DNA of 51,185 nt from positions 65 through 51,249 of the forward strand of contig NZ_PNQZ01000038.1 in assembly GCF_003994335.1 (NCBI RefSeq), in the 5' to 3' direction. Positions 6,745-15,918 of the stretch are shown here, one piece after another. The notes beneath the pieces were generated by a model. That model did not search any database. It saw nothing but the letters and a program-made list of their open reading frames with translations, and was not told where the DNA came from. Each line of letters begins with the position of its first letter. Positions within the stretch are counted from its first letter, which is position 1. Source of the DNA: Asaia sp. W19 (GTDB lineage Bacteria; Pseudomonadota; Alphaproteobacteria; Acetobacterales; Acetobacteraceae). The position numbers were made by a program, and so were the translations under genes.

Positions 6745-7388
6745 TTGACCTGAAGCGGCCCCGGCTATCTGTGGTGCGGCAATGCGCGTTGCTGCAGCTC
6801 AACCGGTCGGGCGTTTACTACCGGCCCGTGCCTGAGAGTGAGACCAGCCTGGCTTTGATGCGACTGATCGACGTGCAGTTTCTGGAGACGCCCTATTATG
6901 GGTCGCGGCAGATGACGCGGCATCTTCGCCTGCTTGGTAAGGTTCTGTCGTGGCGCCTGTCGAACACGATGGACGCCGGGTTCTGCATCGGGGCGCTGCA
7001 GGAGGCCCCGATCCGCTATGGCGCTCCGGATATCTGCAACACGGAGCAGGGCTCGCAATTTACGACGCCCCGGTTCACGGAAGTGCTGGCGAAACGCCAG
7101 ATCCGCATCAGCATGGACGGGCGCGGAGGTTGGCTGGACAACGTGTTCATCGAGCGCCTGTGGCGGTCGCTCAAATACGAACGCATCTACCTGCACGCGT
7201 TTGAGACCGGTTCGGAACTGCGGATCGGGCTTGCGGGATCGATCGCCAGTTACAATGGTAAGCGTCCGCATCCGGCATTGGCTGGACGCACGCCCGCTGA
7301 AGCGTATCATGACATGCCGACGCCAATGGGTCCGGAGTTAGCCCCGGACCCATTGGCCAACAGTAACGCCGTCAAACGGGCGGCATAA
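6741..7388 (+). pseudogene. IS3-family orfB (integrase catalytic subunit), internally deleted
   Basis: Starts MIDLKRPRLSVVRQCALLQL, as IS3-family OrfB usually does. At about residue 70 the sequence jumps from YYGSRQMTRHLR directly to KVLSWRLSNTMDAGF, skipping the ~70 residues that normally hold the first catalytic Asp (the ADVTYIP region). The second acidic site reads NTEQGSQFT where families have NTDQGSQFT, and the third Glu is present in FIERLWRSLKYE. With one DDE residue deleted and another substituted, the protein should be catalytically dead. The remaining ~215 residues are in one uninterrupted frame. Confidence 0.75.
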
Positions 7389-7448
7389 CAACAACCGGCT
7401 GTAGCTTATCAGGCACTAAAAACTGTCCGAACGAACTGGTCCACCTCT

Positions 7449-7852
7449 AAGGCATGCCCGTCGCAGACGGCATGCAGTTTCGAGTTAAGGCCCCTTTTGT
7501 GCGTCCGATCCGACGCGCAGCACCCCCTTTTGAGCAGGCTCGCGGCAGTGCGATGCGCCTTCAGATGTGTGCTGTCGATCATCAACTCCTCCGGGACGCC
7601 AGCATTACCCGTCAGGGCGGAGAAGATCCGGGCAAGTACGACAAGACGGCTCCAACGGATGAAGTGATCATACAGCGTCTCATGCGGACCGTAGCCCGAC
7701 GGCGCGTCCTTCCATTGCACGCCATGCCGGATCACGTGGACGATGCCGCTCAGCACGCGGTGATCATTTACGCGTTTCAGACCGCGTATTTTCGGTAAAT
7801 ATGACCCTAACCCGCGCATCTTGCTCACAGGCAGCATCGGCAGATCAGACAT
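7449..7852 (-). pseudogene. IS5-family transposase, N-terminal fragment
   Basis: From ATG 7850-7852 the frame reads MSDLPMLPVSKMRGLGSYLP, WKDAPSGYGPHETLYDHF and the first catalytic Asp in LMIDSTHLKAHRTA, then RTHKRGLNSKLHAVCDGHA, and is cut by the IS3 terminal repeat. In this copy the frame stays continuous where copy 1 shifts, because of small local differences near CACAAAAGGGG. The second half of the DDE domain is gone, so the fragment cannot be active. Confidence 0.7.
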
Positions 7853-7920
7853 CGGGATCCCCTTCCGATGACCGTCGAATGACATCATCTCAGTCTCGTA
7901 AAGGGTCTTGAGCCGAGGCC
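7449..7920 (-). mobile_element. IS5-family element, truncated copy 2
   Basis: Nearly identical to the right half of copy 1 (3780-4242), including the terminal segment that ends ...GGGTCTTGAGCCGAGGCC at 7920. Homology stops at the IS3 element near 7448; the 3' half of the IS5 is absent. It has the same orientation as copy 1, so the two copies flank bases 4243-7448 in direct orientation. Confidence 0.7.
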
Positions 7921-8454
7921 ATGGACGAACCGATTTTCTGGCAAGCTGCTGGTCTTCGGGCACCATTCACGGGATCTCGATATGTGAGGGACGGGGTCTT
8001 TCGGAGCAGCGCCGAGCGCTTTCCGGGTGATGTGATCGACTCAACGGAGCACGGTTCCTCGGAAGGGGGGGGGCGATTTCGGTGCCAATGTCTCCGGCGG
8101 CGACATCCGAAGTTCAGGTTCGGGATTATACCACGGTTGTCGTTGAGGCCCCGTGAGGTCGGGAACTCGGGCGGGGAATTGTATGGAATCAGCGCACCTC
8201 AATTACCCGGTCGAACTCATCGGATGTTCAGACGATTTTCGAGGTTCCGAGCAGCATCTCCCCCAATAAACGAAGATGATTTACCCACGTATCTCCAGGA
8301 CGGGACTAAGCTTTCTCCAGTATTCGATCATGGTCCACCGGGGGAGCGCCCGGAAGTGGCGCTTAAGGAAAGATGCGGGGTGCTACAGGTGACGTCGCTA
8401 ATGCGTGGGCGGTGGGATGGTCTTGGCAATACACAGCGCCGAACCGGGTCGAGG
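7921..8454 (+). other. Unassigned stretch between IS debris and the Hint-protein locus
   Basis: About 530 bases directly outside the IS5 end. The longest open frames read as low-quality, Arg/Pro-rich or stop-broken protein on both strands, and I see no RNA gene, terminator or repeat. Probably decayed sequence. Confidence 0.4.
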
Positions 8455-8871
8455 CTAGAGCCCAACCGAGCCGTCAGACAATGATGGCATAATGCCATAC
8501 ATTGTCTTTGATTTCAAGCCACCATTGTTCTGGAAAGCGTTCGCAGCTACGGGAAGTCCCCAGAGATTTCCCTCAGAAAAACGTGGTCCGGTTTCCATCG
8601 GCGAGACCGAAACATGAGTTTCGCCTTGATTGGACTGAAGGGAAGCACGAATCAGGACGTCTGTTTCTCCGGCTCCTTCAGAGAGCTCAGGGAAATGAAC
8701 ATCTTTGCCCCAGAGTGACGGAAGGATCATCGCGCGGCGCGAGAGCTTGATACGGGCGCTTAGGACATTCCCGACCGGAGACCAGAAATGCTCGTGCCGC
8801 GGGCTGATGCGCATGCTCTCGAGGGCGTAGCGGCCCGCATTTCTACTCTCTTCCTGTGGGAAGACGTGAGC
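8455..8871 (-). pseudogene. Possible detached C-terminal part of the Hint-domain protein
   Basis: Immediately after the TGA (8872-8874) of the Hint gene, the same frame stays open for 138 more codons: AHVFPQEESRNAGRYALESM, EHFWSPVGNVLSARIKL, VHFPELSEGAGETDVLIRAS and MYGIMPSLSDGSVGL. The composition looks like folded protein rather than random GC-rich frame. It may be the real C-terminus of the upstream protein, cut off by a nonsense codon, or an independent gene from ATG 8812-8814. I recognise no family in it. Confidence 0.4.
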
Positions 8872-10431
8872 TCAGGTACAGCTTTGACCAGCCGCCTCAC
8901 CGAGCAAGCCACGGATTGCTCCAGCATGGAAGCCTGGGTCAAGGAAATCCAACCCGGAGAGCGCGCTATCTCGAGCAGAGGTCACGACATAGGGACCAGC
9001 GGAGAGGATTTGAAGGCTCAGCAGGCTATGACCCTGTTCCGGCCCTTCCGTCTTCGCCAATCTTACCAGTGCGCGGCCCATTGTCCAACGGGAGGTCGCA
9101 TTTCGGTCGAGCTCACGCCATCCGGTTAGTTCCGCCTCACGCAGATGATTGTTCAGCTCCAGAGTGCCCTGACTGGCAAAGATATGCATCTGCCCGATCA
9201 GCACACCCAGTTGGCGGCGATCATCAACGAAGGGACCAATCGTCTCGTTGGGTCTCGATACTCGGGAGTGTATCCAAAGCTCGGAAACGCAAGACGGGAT
9301 CATGAATGTCACCCACCCATTGGCGCTGCGCATGGGCCGTATGGTTTGCCCCTTATCGGTATGCAGCATCAGATCGGGGTCGGAGGTGAGGTTCGGCAGT
9401 GGAGGAGAGCATGTCGGCATGAGCTCCCGAGCGCGTTGCAGCAGCTTCCGGTAGAGCGGTTCCACAAAATCCCGTTCCGTCACAAGAGCCGCAGCGCTGT
9501 CAAGCTGCCAGTTTCTCTCCTGCGGGGCGCATTTTTCGTGCGAGGCGCCCATTCTGAACAGATAGCGATTGCCCGTATCCAGATAGCTCTCTGCTCTCAG
9601 ATCATTTGCCCAGAGGATCGAATGCTCTTCCGTTTCGATATGGTAGTAGCTGTAAGGCCCGATATCCTCTTCATAGCGTATCGTCAGCCCGTTCACGAGC
9701 ATGCGGACAGGCACAAAGGCGCTGTCGAGGTAGACGCAATGTTCACTCGTGACCAGCAGATCCCGCGATGGGACGTCTGGTGAAACGGCATCTTTGAGGA
9801 TACGCACGGGATGCTGACTGGTGTCGTCGGGCCGTCCCGAACGTGGGACTGCGAAGCCGCGGCCAATCCAGGTTACGGGTCGCAGAACCTCTTTCTCCTT
9901 GCGCGCGTCCCATACAGCAATCAGATCGCCGATCGCGAGGTTTTCGACCACACGGTCACCATTTGCCGTGCGGATGAGCGTGCCCGGCAAATAGCACACA
10001 AGCCCTGCAAGCGACCACGAACTCCCGACCGGCACTGTATGGGATGCGATCCTGCCGGTCGTCAGATTGAACGGATTGCCAGGGATCTCATAGATGAAAG
10101 AGCCGGCATTGGTGATTCCGGTAGCGATCGTGATCGTCGTTTTGTTGAGCGCGGCGATGTAGACATAGGTAACTACCTTTTCGCGTGCGCTCTGGTTCGT
10201 AAAAGCGAAGGAAATTGGCGCACCTGTTGGAACCGTGAAGCGGAATCTGTAGCTGTTCCCGGCATAGGCATAGGTCGGCATAGTGGTGACAATCCGCACG
10301 CCACGAGTGCCCGTCGTGACGTCATAGATGTGGGAGGTACCGCTCGCACCGACGGGTGCCGTTCCCGTATTTATATTCAGGGTATCGCCATTAACATTGT
10401 AATAACGAGTATTGCCGTTCCAGTTGGCCAT
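8872..10431 (-). CDS. Hint-domain (Hedgehog/intein) protein
   Basis: A 519-residue protein. The N-terminal ~165 residues are Thr/Asn/Gly-rich and beta-like. A Hint_2 module starts at about residue 171 with LVCYLPGTLIRTANGDRVVE, where the Cys of CYLPGT is the expected nucleophile; it continues with NLAIGDLIAVWD, RPVTWIGRG, HPVRILKDAVSPDVPSRDLL and the SEHCVYLD histidine motif. Hint domains can self-cleave or act as processing modules; in acetic acid bacteria they occur in large surface-type proteins. No signal peptide is seen. The ATG at 10429-10431 follows AGGGTGGGG at very short spacing; a TTG 24 bases upstream is an alternative. The same frame continues past the stop (8455-8871), so the protein may be truncated. 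Confidence 0.75.
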   Translation of the reverse strand: MANWNGNTRYYNVNGDTLNINTGTAPVGASGTSHIYDVTTGTRGVRIVTTMPTYAYAGNSYRFRFTVPTGAPISFAFTNQSAREKVVTYVYIAALNKTTITIATGITNAGSFIYEIPGNPFNLTTGRIASHTVPVGSSWSLAGLVCYLPGTLIRTANGDRVVENLAIGDLIAVWDARKEKEVLRPVTWIGRGFAVPRSGRPDDTSQHPVRILKDAVSPDVPSRDLLVTSEHCVYLDSAFVPVRMLVNGLTIRYEEDIGPYSYYHIETEEHSILWANDLRAESYLDTGNRYLFRMGASHEKCAPQERNWQLDSAAALVTERDFVEPLYRKLLQRARELMPTCSPPLPNLTSDPDLMLHTDKGQTIRPMRSANGWVTFMIPSCVSELWIHSRVSRPNETIGPFVDDRRQLGVLIGQMHIFASQGTLELNNHLREAELTGWRELDRNATSRWTMGRALVRLAKTEGPEQGHSLLSLQILSAGPYVVTSARDSALSGLDFLDPGFHAGAIRGLLGEAAGQSCT

Positions 10432-11241
10432 TTGCCCCACCCTGTTCCAGTTCAACCATCAAAACCGCACCCGAAACTGATCCGAGTAGCCCGAAACGCG
10501 GGCGTCATGAGCGAAATCCCGACGAGTGGTGAGAGTATGGCGTGAACTTGATGTATCTGCCATCGATCGGAGGATTCATCGAGCCATATATCGTCAACTA
10601 CTCCGTAATTCGTCGGTAATCTTCCCAACTTGTGAGTCTGCGTTCGGTGTGGGTCAATAAGACCTGAAAATGATTCATTCAAGTACTTTGTTTCACAGGT
10701 GCGTGATTCAAATAAAACTATACCGTCTCAAAGTGTTATTTGTACTGTTGAGTTTGCTTAAAGAGAACATATAACATATCCGAACGTTATACCGGATCGC
10801 GTACCGATGCAGTCCTAGATCAGGATCGGAGAAAACGCATGGTGATGTTTTCTTTTTGAAAATATTTTCTCGTCGGTCGTTCCGCCAGTTCCTGACTGAC
10901 GGTTCGGATTCGGTCAGGAAATGCCGGGAGGCCGTTGTATACCAGGGCTCTAGTTACAGATTCCTGCGGTATCTCGAGAAAGGCACAATCTCATGAGCGC
11001 TGCGGGGCGCACTTCCGCCGTACCGCGACCTGCTACGACTATACTTGGAGGGAGGATCAGCTTCTCGTGGGGCCGATGCAATGATGCCCCGCGGAATGAT
11101 CCGACGAGAGGAGATGCACGGGCCTCTCTTGGTGCGTCCTGCTCGAAAACGCTTCGTCCGAAGACCCCCCAGTGCGATGGAGAAGAACGCCAGGGCGCAT
11201 TCTTCTGTATCGACTGTCGAGCGCCGGGGCGGAGGGAGCTA
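10432..11241 (-). other. Long intergenic region upstream of the Hint gene
   Basis: About 810 bases with no convincing gene. The part near 10680-10870 is clearly AT-richer than its surroundings (for example ATAACATATCCGAACGTTAT near 10770), which suits promoters or horizontally acquired sequence. Short frames here (for example 10452-10682 minus) lack family features and a ribosome-binding site. Confidence 0.35.
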
Positions 11242-11270
11242 CCCCGTCATCGCGACATGTGATGACGGGG
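11242..11270 (-). terminator. Hairpin downstream of the DUF3309 gene
   Basis: Perfect 10-bp stem CCCCGTCATC / GATGACGGGG with a 9-base loop, 12 bases after the stop of the DUF3309 gene. There is no T run on either side, so termination strength is uncertain. Confidence 0.5.
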
Positions 11271-11281
11271 CGCTGACCGAT

Positions 11282-11443
11282 TTAGAGCCTGCCCATCAGA
11301 ATCAGAACCACAAGGATGAGCACGATGAGCCCAACGCCGCCGCCGGCTCCGTATCCGGTCCAGGCCGTGCCGTACCATCCGCCATATCCGCCAAATGTGC
11401 CGAGCAGCAGAAGCACGATGATCAGGATTATAATGAGGTTCAT
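11282..11443 (-). CDS. DUF3309-type small membrane protein
   Basis: A 53-residue protein: hydrophobic segment MNLIIILIIVLLLLGTF, then a Gly/Tyr/Trp-rich loop (GGYGGWYGTAWTGYGAGGG), then a second hydrophobic segment VGLIVLILVVLILMGRL. This two-helix, glycine-loop layout is diagnostic of DUF3309, a short proteobacterial membrane protein of unknown function. The ATG at 11441-11443 has GGAG 9 bases upstream; a longer in-frame opening to 11527 lacks family similarity. It appears to be transcribed alone and is followed by a hairpin. Confidence 0.8.
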   Translation of the reverse strand: MNLIIILIIVLLLLGTFGGYGGWYGTAWTGYGAGGGVGLIVLILVVLILMGRL

Positions 11444-11820
11444 TTCCAGGATCTCCCAGTCGGCAAAACAGGTTTTCTGCCGTTCTGCATTCACGTTCCA
11501 AAAGGCGCATGGTTCGGGGCTAGGCAATAAATCCCGATATATGGGTTCTGTTGCGCTCTTTTTATCACAGTCCCTGATTCGGCGAGGACCGCCCGACTAT
11601 GCCAGAGCAGGCAACCAAGATAGCGAGCCGGGGCAGGGCAGTGCACCCGTCGAGCATCGGGGGTTAAACATGCTTCGAGGCAGGCCATGCGCGGGCATAG
11701 CATTCGGGAATCTCTCGTAATGCCAGCTTTCTCCCTGGAGCCTCAGGTCGGTCGCGCCAGCAGGCACCGCCGATTTGACCACGCAATACCGGGGGAGGCG
11801 TGAGGCCCTGGCTTGGAAGA
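11444..11820 (-). other. Intergenic region between DUF3309 and ybaL
   Basis: About 380 bases without a supported gene. It should contain the promoter of the DUF3309 gene and the 3' end of the ybaL transcript; I found no convincing hairpin or operator. Confidence 0.35.
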
Positions 11821-13566
11821 TTACGCGGGCAACGGGTCCAGACCGCTCTCGGCTGCGGGGTCGGACAAGGGAGGTCGTGAGTCGAAGGGTAGATCGCTGG
11901 CCGTCACAGCAAGCATCGCCAGAGCCATCTCGCGTTCGCCCATGATCACATGATCGGCGCCCAACTCCTTGAGATGCTCGACTGCGCTGTCGAAATGGGC
12001 GCGAGCGATGATCATCAGATCCGGATTGATCGCTTTGGCCTGCGCGATGATCTGTCCCGCCTCGAAAGGTTCCGGGATCGCCACCATCAAAAGGCGCGCT
12101 TTTCCAAGATGCATCGCCTTGATCGTACGCGCTTCGGCAGCATTGCTCAGCATCAATTCGATCCGCTCCCTGCTGGCGAAGGGGTCAGCCATCTTGCCGG
12201 TCTCAACGACCAGGACAGACCATCCTTCTCCCAGTAAGCCATCGACCACCAATCGACCGACGCGCCCACATCCCACAACCACGGCATGATTCTCCAGCGT
12301 TGTAGGCTGGGGGGGAGGGAGCAGAATGCCCGCCTCGTCGGGGACCGGGCTTTCGGGCGCGGCGCTGTGTCGCGTGATCCATGCCTCGATACGTTGTGTC
12401 GCCATGAGGATGAATGGATTGATGAGGATCGACAGGATAGATGCGCCCAGGATCAGATCCTGTGCTCGGCCATCCAGAACCTTCATCTTCATGCCGAGTG
12501 CGGCGAGGATGAAGGAGAATTCACCGATCTGCGCCAGGCCGCTCGCGATGAACAATGTCGTGTTCCAGGGCTGGCGCAACAGACGCAGTATCGCAATCAC
12601 CGCAAGCGGTGTCCCCACCAGGATCACGAGAAACGTCAGAAGGAGGGGTAAGGGCTGATGAACCAGCACAAGGGGGTTGAACAGCATCCCGACAGAGATG
12701 AAGAACAGCACCGCAAAAGCGTCGCGGAGCGGCAGTGTTTCCGCCGCAGCGCGATGACTGAGTTCTGACTCGCTCAGAACCATGCCGGCCACGAAGGCTC
12801 CAAGCGCGAATGACACGTCGAACCATTCTGTCGCAATGAAGGCAACGCCCAGTGCCAGCGCGAGGAGCGCCAGCCGGAACAATTCACGCGACCCGGTATG
12901 AGCGACGTAATGCAGGATGGCGGGGATGACCCGGCGGCCCACGACCAGCATGAGCGCCATGAAGGCGGCCACTTTGCCAAGCGTCAAGGCGATGGTTACG
13001 GCCAGACCTGCGAGGCTGATTGTCTGATGAGATCCCTGCTGCATCATGGGAGAGAACACAGGCAGAAGGACGAGCGCGAGCACCGTCACCAGATCCTGAA
13101 TGATCAACCATCCAACCGAAAGGCGCCCGCGCTCTGTCTCGATCAGCCGCTGCTCCTGAAGCGTCCTGAGCAGAACCACGGTGCTGGCAACGCTCAATGC
13201 GATGCCGAATATGATGCAGGCCCCCATGTTCATCCCGAGGACCCAGGCCACAGAGGCACCAATCATGACCGAAGCCGCTACTTGAAGCAGTGCGCCCGGA
13301 ACCGCGATGGCGCGCACCGAGATCAGATCCTTGAGTGAGAAATGGAGCCCTACGCCAAACATGAGCAGGATGATGCCGATTTCCGACAGTTCGGCAGCCA
13401 GAGGCTGATCGGCCACGAACCCCGGGGTGAACGGACCGACAGCGATGCCCGCCAGCAGATACCCAACCAGCGGTGATATCCTGACTCGCTGGGCTATCGT
13501 GCCCAGTATGAACGCTAATCCAAGCCCGATAACGAGTATACCGATCAGGGGCGCGTCATGGGTCAT
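11821..13566 (-). CDS. ybaL: YbaL-type monovalent cation:proton antiporter (CPA2) with RCK domain
   Basis: A 581-residue inner-membrane transporter. Residues ~1-390 contain about twelve hydrophobic segments of the Na+/H+ exchanger (CPA2/Kef) fold, including VGYLLAGIAVGPFTPGF, EIGIILLMFGVGLHFS and FALGAFVAGMVLSESELSH. After a linker, residues ~418-540 form a TrkA-N (RCK) domain with the dinucleotide motif VVVGCGRVGRLV and a distal acidic residue in VVETG. This matches YbaL/RosB in domain order and length (~560 residues). The family is proposed to exchange K+ or Na+ for H+, gated by a nucleotide; the actual ion is not shown here. A monocistronic minus-strand gene with no obvious partner. Confidence 0.88.
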   Translation of the reverse strand: MTHDAPLIGILVIGLGLAFILGTIAQRVRISPLVGYLLAGIAVGPFTPGFVADQPLAAELSEIGIILLMFGVGLHFSLKDLISVRAIAVPGALLQVAASVMIGASVAWVLGMNMGACIIFGIALSVASTVVLLRTLQEQRLIETERGRLSVGWLIIQDLVTVLALVLLPVFSPMMQQGSHQTISLAGLAVTIALTLGKVAAFMALMLVVGRRVIPAILHYVAHTGSRELFRLALLALALGVAFIATEWFDVSFALGAFVAGMVLSESELSHRAAAETLPLRDAFAVLFFISVGMLFNPLVLVHQPLPLLLTFLVILVGTPLAVIAILRLLRQPWNTTLFIASGLAQIGEFSFILAALGMKMKVLDGRAQDLILGASILSILINPFILMATQRIEAWITRHSAAPESPVPDEAGILLPPPQPTTLENHAVVVGCGRVGRLVVDGLLGEGWSVLVVETGKMADPFASRERIELMLSNAAEARTIKAMHLGKARLLMVAIPEPFEAGQIIAQAKAINPDLMIIARAHFDSAVEHLKELGADHVIMGEREMALAMLAVTASDLPFDSRPPLSDPAAESGLDPLPA

Positions 13567-13964
13567 GGCAGATCAGGATCCTGCAACATCAAACAATCAA
13601 GGGGTCAGTGTAGGAACATCTGCGATCAAGAATGGTTTTGCAATGTCATGAGCAGGAAAACCTGGTGGGCAAGACAGCTTCATAATATTTCAAGAGATTG
13701 CGCGTTCAACGGGACATGAATGCGATTACTCCAAAGAGGCAGTCGAATTGACCAGGTTTCCTGACCCGACAGGGTCACGATCTTTCCGCGCGGGTATCAA
13801 CCCAGGCCGTGTGATGATGCGAGAAACGGAGGTGACGACGATCATCCGCTTGTTAATCACGGTCGCTCCCGACATGGAAGGCGTGATTCGGATCCCCGGA
13901 GGATATTGCTGCGACGTGGCGACAGCATTGAAGCCATATCACGCGCGCTCAGGGGGGAAGGGCT
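13567..13964. other. Intergenic region between ybaL and the amidohydrolase gene
   Basis: About 400 bases between two minus-strand genes; it contains the ybaL promoter region and the 3' end of the amidohydrolase transcript. No gene, clear terminator or repeat was seen. Confidence 0.35.
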
Positions 13965-15317
13965 TCAGGAAAGTTTTTGCATGCGGCGAGCCGCGCGCTC
14001 ATGCTCACCCAGAACACGGTCGAGATCGGACTGACAGGGCTGTCCTTCAGATACCAGGATGCGGCCGGCAACAATAGTGTACCATGCCGTGGCTGGCGCG
14101 CAGCGCAGAAGCGCCTCTACCGGGTCACTCAGGGCGCCAGCCCGGGAAAGCGGCGGAAGCTGCCAGATCACGAGATCTGCACAGGCGCCGATGCGCAGAT
14201 GGCCGATTTCGTCTTCCCAGCCCAGGCACGCGGCCCCGCCCCGCGTGGCCATATCGAGGGCATCGCGCGCCGTCATGCTGTGGGGGCCATTCTGGAATCG
14301 TCCAAGCAGAAGTGCCATGCGGGCTTCGAGCCAAAGCGAAGCGTGATCGGTCGAGGCCGACCCATCGCAACCCAGACCCACTTTCATGCCCCGCCGCCGC
14401 AGGTCGAGGGCGTTTGCAGCACCGCCTCCAATCATCATATTGGAACAGGGGCATTGCGCAGCGCACACACCCTTGCGCGCGAGACGATCGATTTCATCAC
14501 CCGAGGGGTAGATGTAGTGGGCAACCCAGGAACGAGCGCTGGCCCAGCCGGAACGTTCGAAATACTCCGTCGGGGTGCAGCCATAGACCTCCTTGCAATA
14601 CACATCCTCATCGGGGTCTTCCGCCAGATGGGTGTGAAGACGCACCTCATGGCGTTCAGCCATGAGGGCGCTTTCCTTCATGATGGTCTCTGACACGCTG
14701 AAAAGGGAGCAGGGTGCCAGGGCTACACGCGTCAGCGCACCGGGCGATGGGTCGTGATAGAGGCTGATCAGACGCTCGCTGTCCTCCAGAATGACGTCCT
14801 CACTCTGAACGACGCTGTCAGGGGGCAAGCCGCCATCCTTGACCGAGCGGGTCATTGACCCGCGTGTGGCGAGGAAGCGGAAGCCGATATCGCGTGCAGC
14901 CCTGATCTGCGCATCGATCAGCCTTGCGCGGGGGTGGACATAATGATGATCCATCGAGGTTGTGCAGCCACCGAGGAGCAATTCTGTCATTGCCACGTAA
15001 GAGGACAGATAGACCGCGTCCTCATCAAGGGTCGCCCAGAGCGGATAGAGGCCTTTCAGGCACTCGAACAATGTTCCATTGACTACAGGAGCATAGGAAC
15101 GGGTCAGATTCTGGTACATATGGTGATGACTATTCACCATACCGGGTGTGACCAGGCGCCCCTCGGCGGAGAGGATGCGGTCGGCCTCAGGTGGCGCTAA
15201 GTTCATCGGTCCGTAGGCCTTGACGCGGCCATGTTCCAGATGGATCCAGCCATCGGAGATTTCCAAACCCCGATCCAGATAGAGCGCGGCGTTGGTGACA
15301 AGCAGGGAAGACGACAT
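13965..15317 (-). CDS. 8-oxoguanine deaminase-like amidohydrolase
   Basis: A 450-residue metal-dependent hydrolase of the ATZ/TRZ branch. Metal and catalytic motifs are in place: His64-His66 in VNSHHHMYQN, His229-Thr-His231 with Glu234 in HTHLAED, His268 in SWVAHYIYPS, and Asp319 in GLGCDGSAS. Length and motif style match bacterial 8-oxoguanine deaminases, which convert 8-oxoguanine to urate plus ammonia; s-triazine or guanine deaminases of the same superfamily are alternatives. AAGGGG precedes the ATG at 15315-15317. It is the last gene of a leftward set with a guanine-deaminase-like enzyme and an oxygenase subunit, opposite a purine-type ABC transporter, which strongly favours a purine substrate. 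Confidence 0.78.
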   Translation of the reverse strand: MSSSLLVTNAALYLDRGLEISDGWIHLEHGRVKAYGPMNLAPPEADRILSAEGRLVTPGMVNSHHHMYQNLTRSYAPVVNGTLFECLKGLYPLWATLDEDAVYLSSYVAMTELLLGGCTTSMDHHYVHPRARLIDAQIRAARDIGFRFLATRGSMTRSVKDGGLPPDSVVQSEDVILEDSERLISLYHDPSPGALTRVALAPCSLFSVSETIMKESALMAERHEVRLHTHLAEDPDEDVYCKEVYGCTPTEYFERSGWASARSWVAHYIYPSGDEIDRLARKGVCAAQCPCSNMMIGGGAANALDLRRRGMKVGLGCDGSASTDHASLWLEARMALLLGRFQNGPHSMTARDALDMATRGGAACLGWEDEIGHLRIGACADLVIWQLPPLSRAGALSDPVEALLRCAPATAWYTIVAGRILVSEGQPCQSDLDRVLGEHERAARRMQKLS

Positions 15318-15426
15318 TTCCAGCCCCTTTCAGGAGACAAACGGATGATCCGCCAGAGCCCTGTTCCGGGCTCGCGGAAGCCCGGATCGTCATCTTCCAG
15401 TCAAGAACGGGCGTTGAAGAGGCGCC

Positions 15427-15918
15427 TCAGGCTTTCTCGAGCCAGAAACTGCGCTGAAGTTCGGCAGCTTCCTCTTCCAGCAAAGGGCCGATAACAAGTG
15501 TTTCTGTCTGTCCCGCCTCGAATACCGCACGGCAGGGTAGATCAAGGGTCGGATTTTCGGGGTGGGCCCCGGTCATGGCCTTCAGATGCGCCTCTGACTG
15601 ACCGTATACGACGCGGCCTATGCCAGCCCAGTAGATAGCGCCGGCGCACATGGCACAGGGCTCGGCAGAACTATAGAGCGTGAAACCGCGCAACCGCGCC
15701 GTGCCGAAAGTCTTGCTGGCGCGCGTAGCGAGCAGCCGTTCCGCATGGGCCGTCATGTCGTGGCCCTCACTGCTGTAGCCGTTTCCCTGGGTCATCACGA
15801 TCTGACCTGATTCGTCCACCAGAATGGCCCCGAAGGGATGATCGCCCGCGAGACGCGACTGATCCGCCACCTCGAAAGCCTGACGCAGGAGGGCAAGGTC
15901 GTTGGGGCTAGGGCTCAT
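15427..15918 (-). CDS. Nucleoside/guanine deaminase (CDA fold)
   Basis: A 163-residue zinc enzyme of the cytidine/deoxycytidylate deaminase superfamily. The zinc-binding and proton-shuttle motif HAE is at residues 58-60 (MTAHAERLLA) and PCAMC at 87-91 supplies the two Cys ligands. The size fits the small guanine deaminase (GuaD) and relatives rather than TadA; the substrate loop is not diagnostic by eye. Guanine deaminase converts guanine to xanthine. Its ATG overlaps the stop of the oxygenase gene (ATGA, 15915-15918), so the two are translationally coupled. A 109-base gap separates it from the 8-oxoguanine-deaminase-like gene. Confidence 0.75.
   Translation of the reverse strand: MSPSPNDLALLRQAFEVADQSRLAGDHPFGAILVDESGQIVMTQGNGYSSEGHDMTAHAERLLATRASKTFGTARLRGFTLYSSAEPCAMCAGAIYWAGIGRVVYGQSEAHLKAMTGAHPENPTLDLPCRAVFEAGQTETLVIGPLLEEEAAELQRSFWLEKA

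Larger units (their letters stand above)
6369..7448 (+). mobile_element. Defective IS3-family element
   Basis: A ~1.08-kb element with imperfect terminal repeats: left AGAGGTGGCCCCGGTTTTCG, right end reverse complement AGAGGTGGACCAGTTCGTTC. It encodes orfA and orfB in the IS3 order, overlapping by ATGA at 6741-6744. Both are damaged: orfA has a nonsense codon, and orfB lacks about 70 residues including the first catalytic Asp. The right flank is the interior of an IS5 copy, whereas the left flank is a phage gene, so the expected other half of that IS5 copy is missing and no matching target duplication is visible. The locus was rearranged after insertion. Confidence 0.75.

Noticed and set aside
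7921..8484. 187-codon plus-strand frame
   Set aside because: Composition is Arg/Pro-rich and unstructured, it starts inside the IS5 boundary, and no family or ribosome-binding site is visible.
10452..10682. 76-codon minus-strand frame upstream of the Hint gene
   Set aside because: No ribosome-binding site and no recognisable domain; it overlaps the probable Hint promoter.
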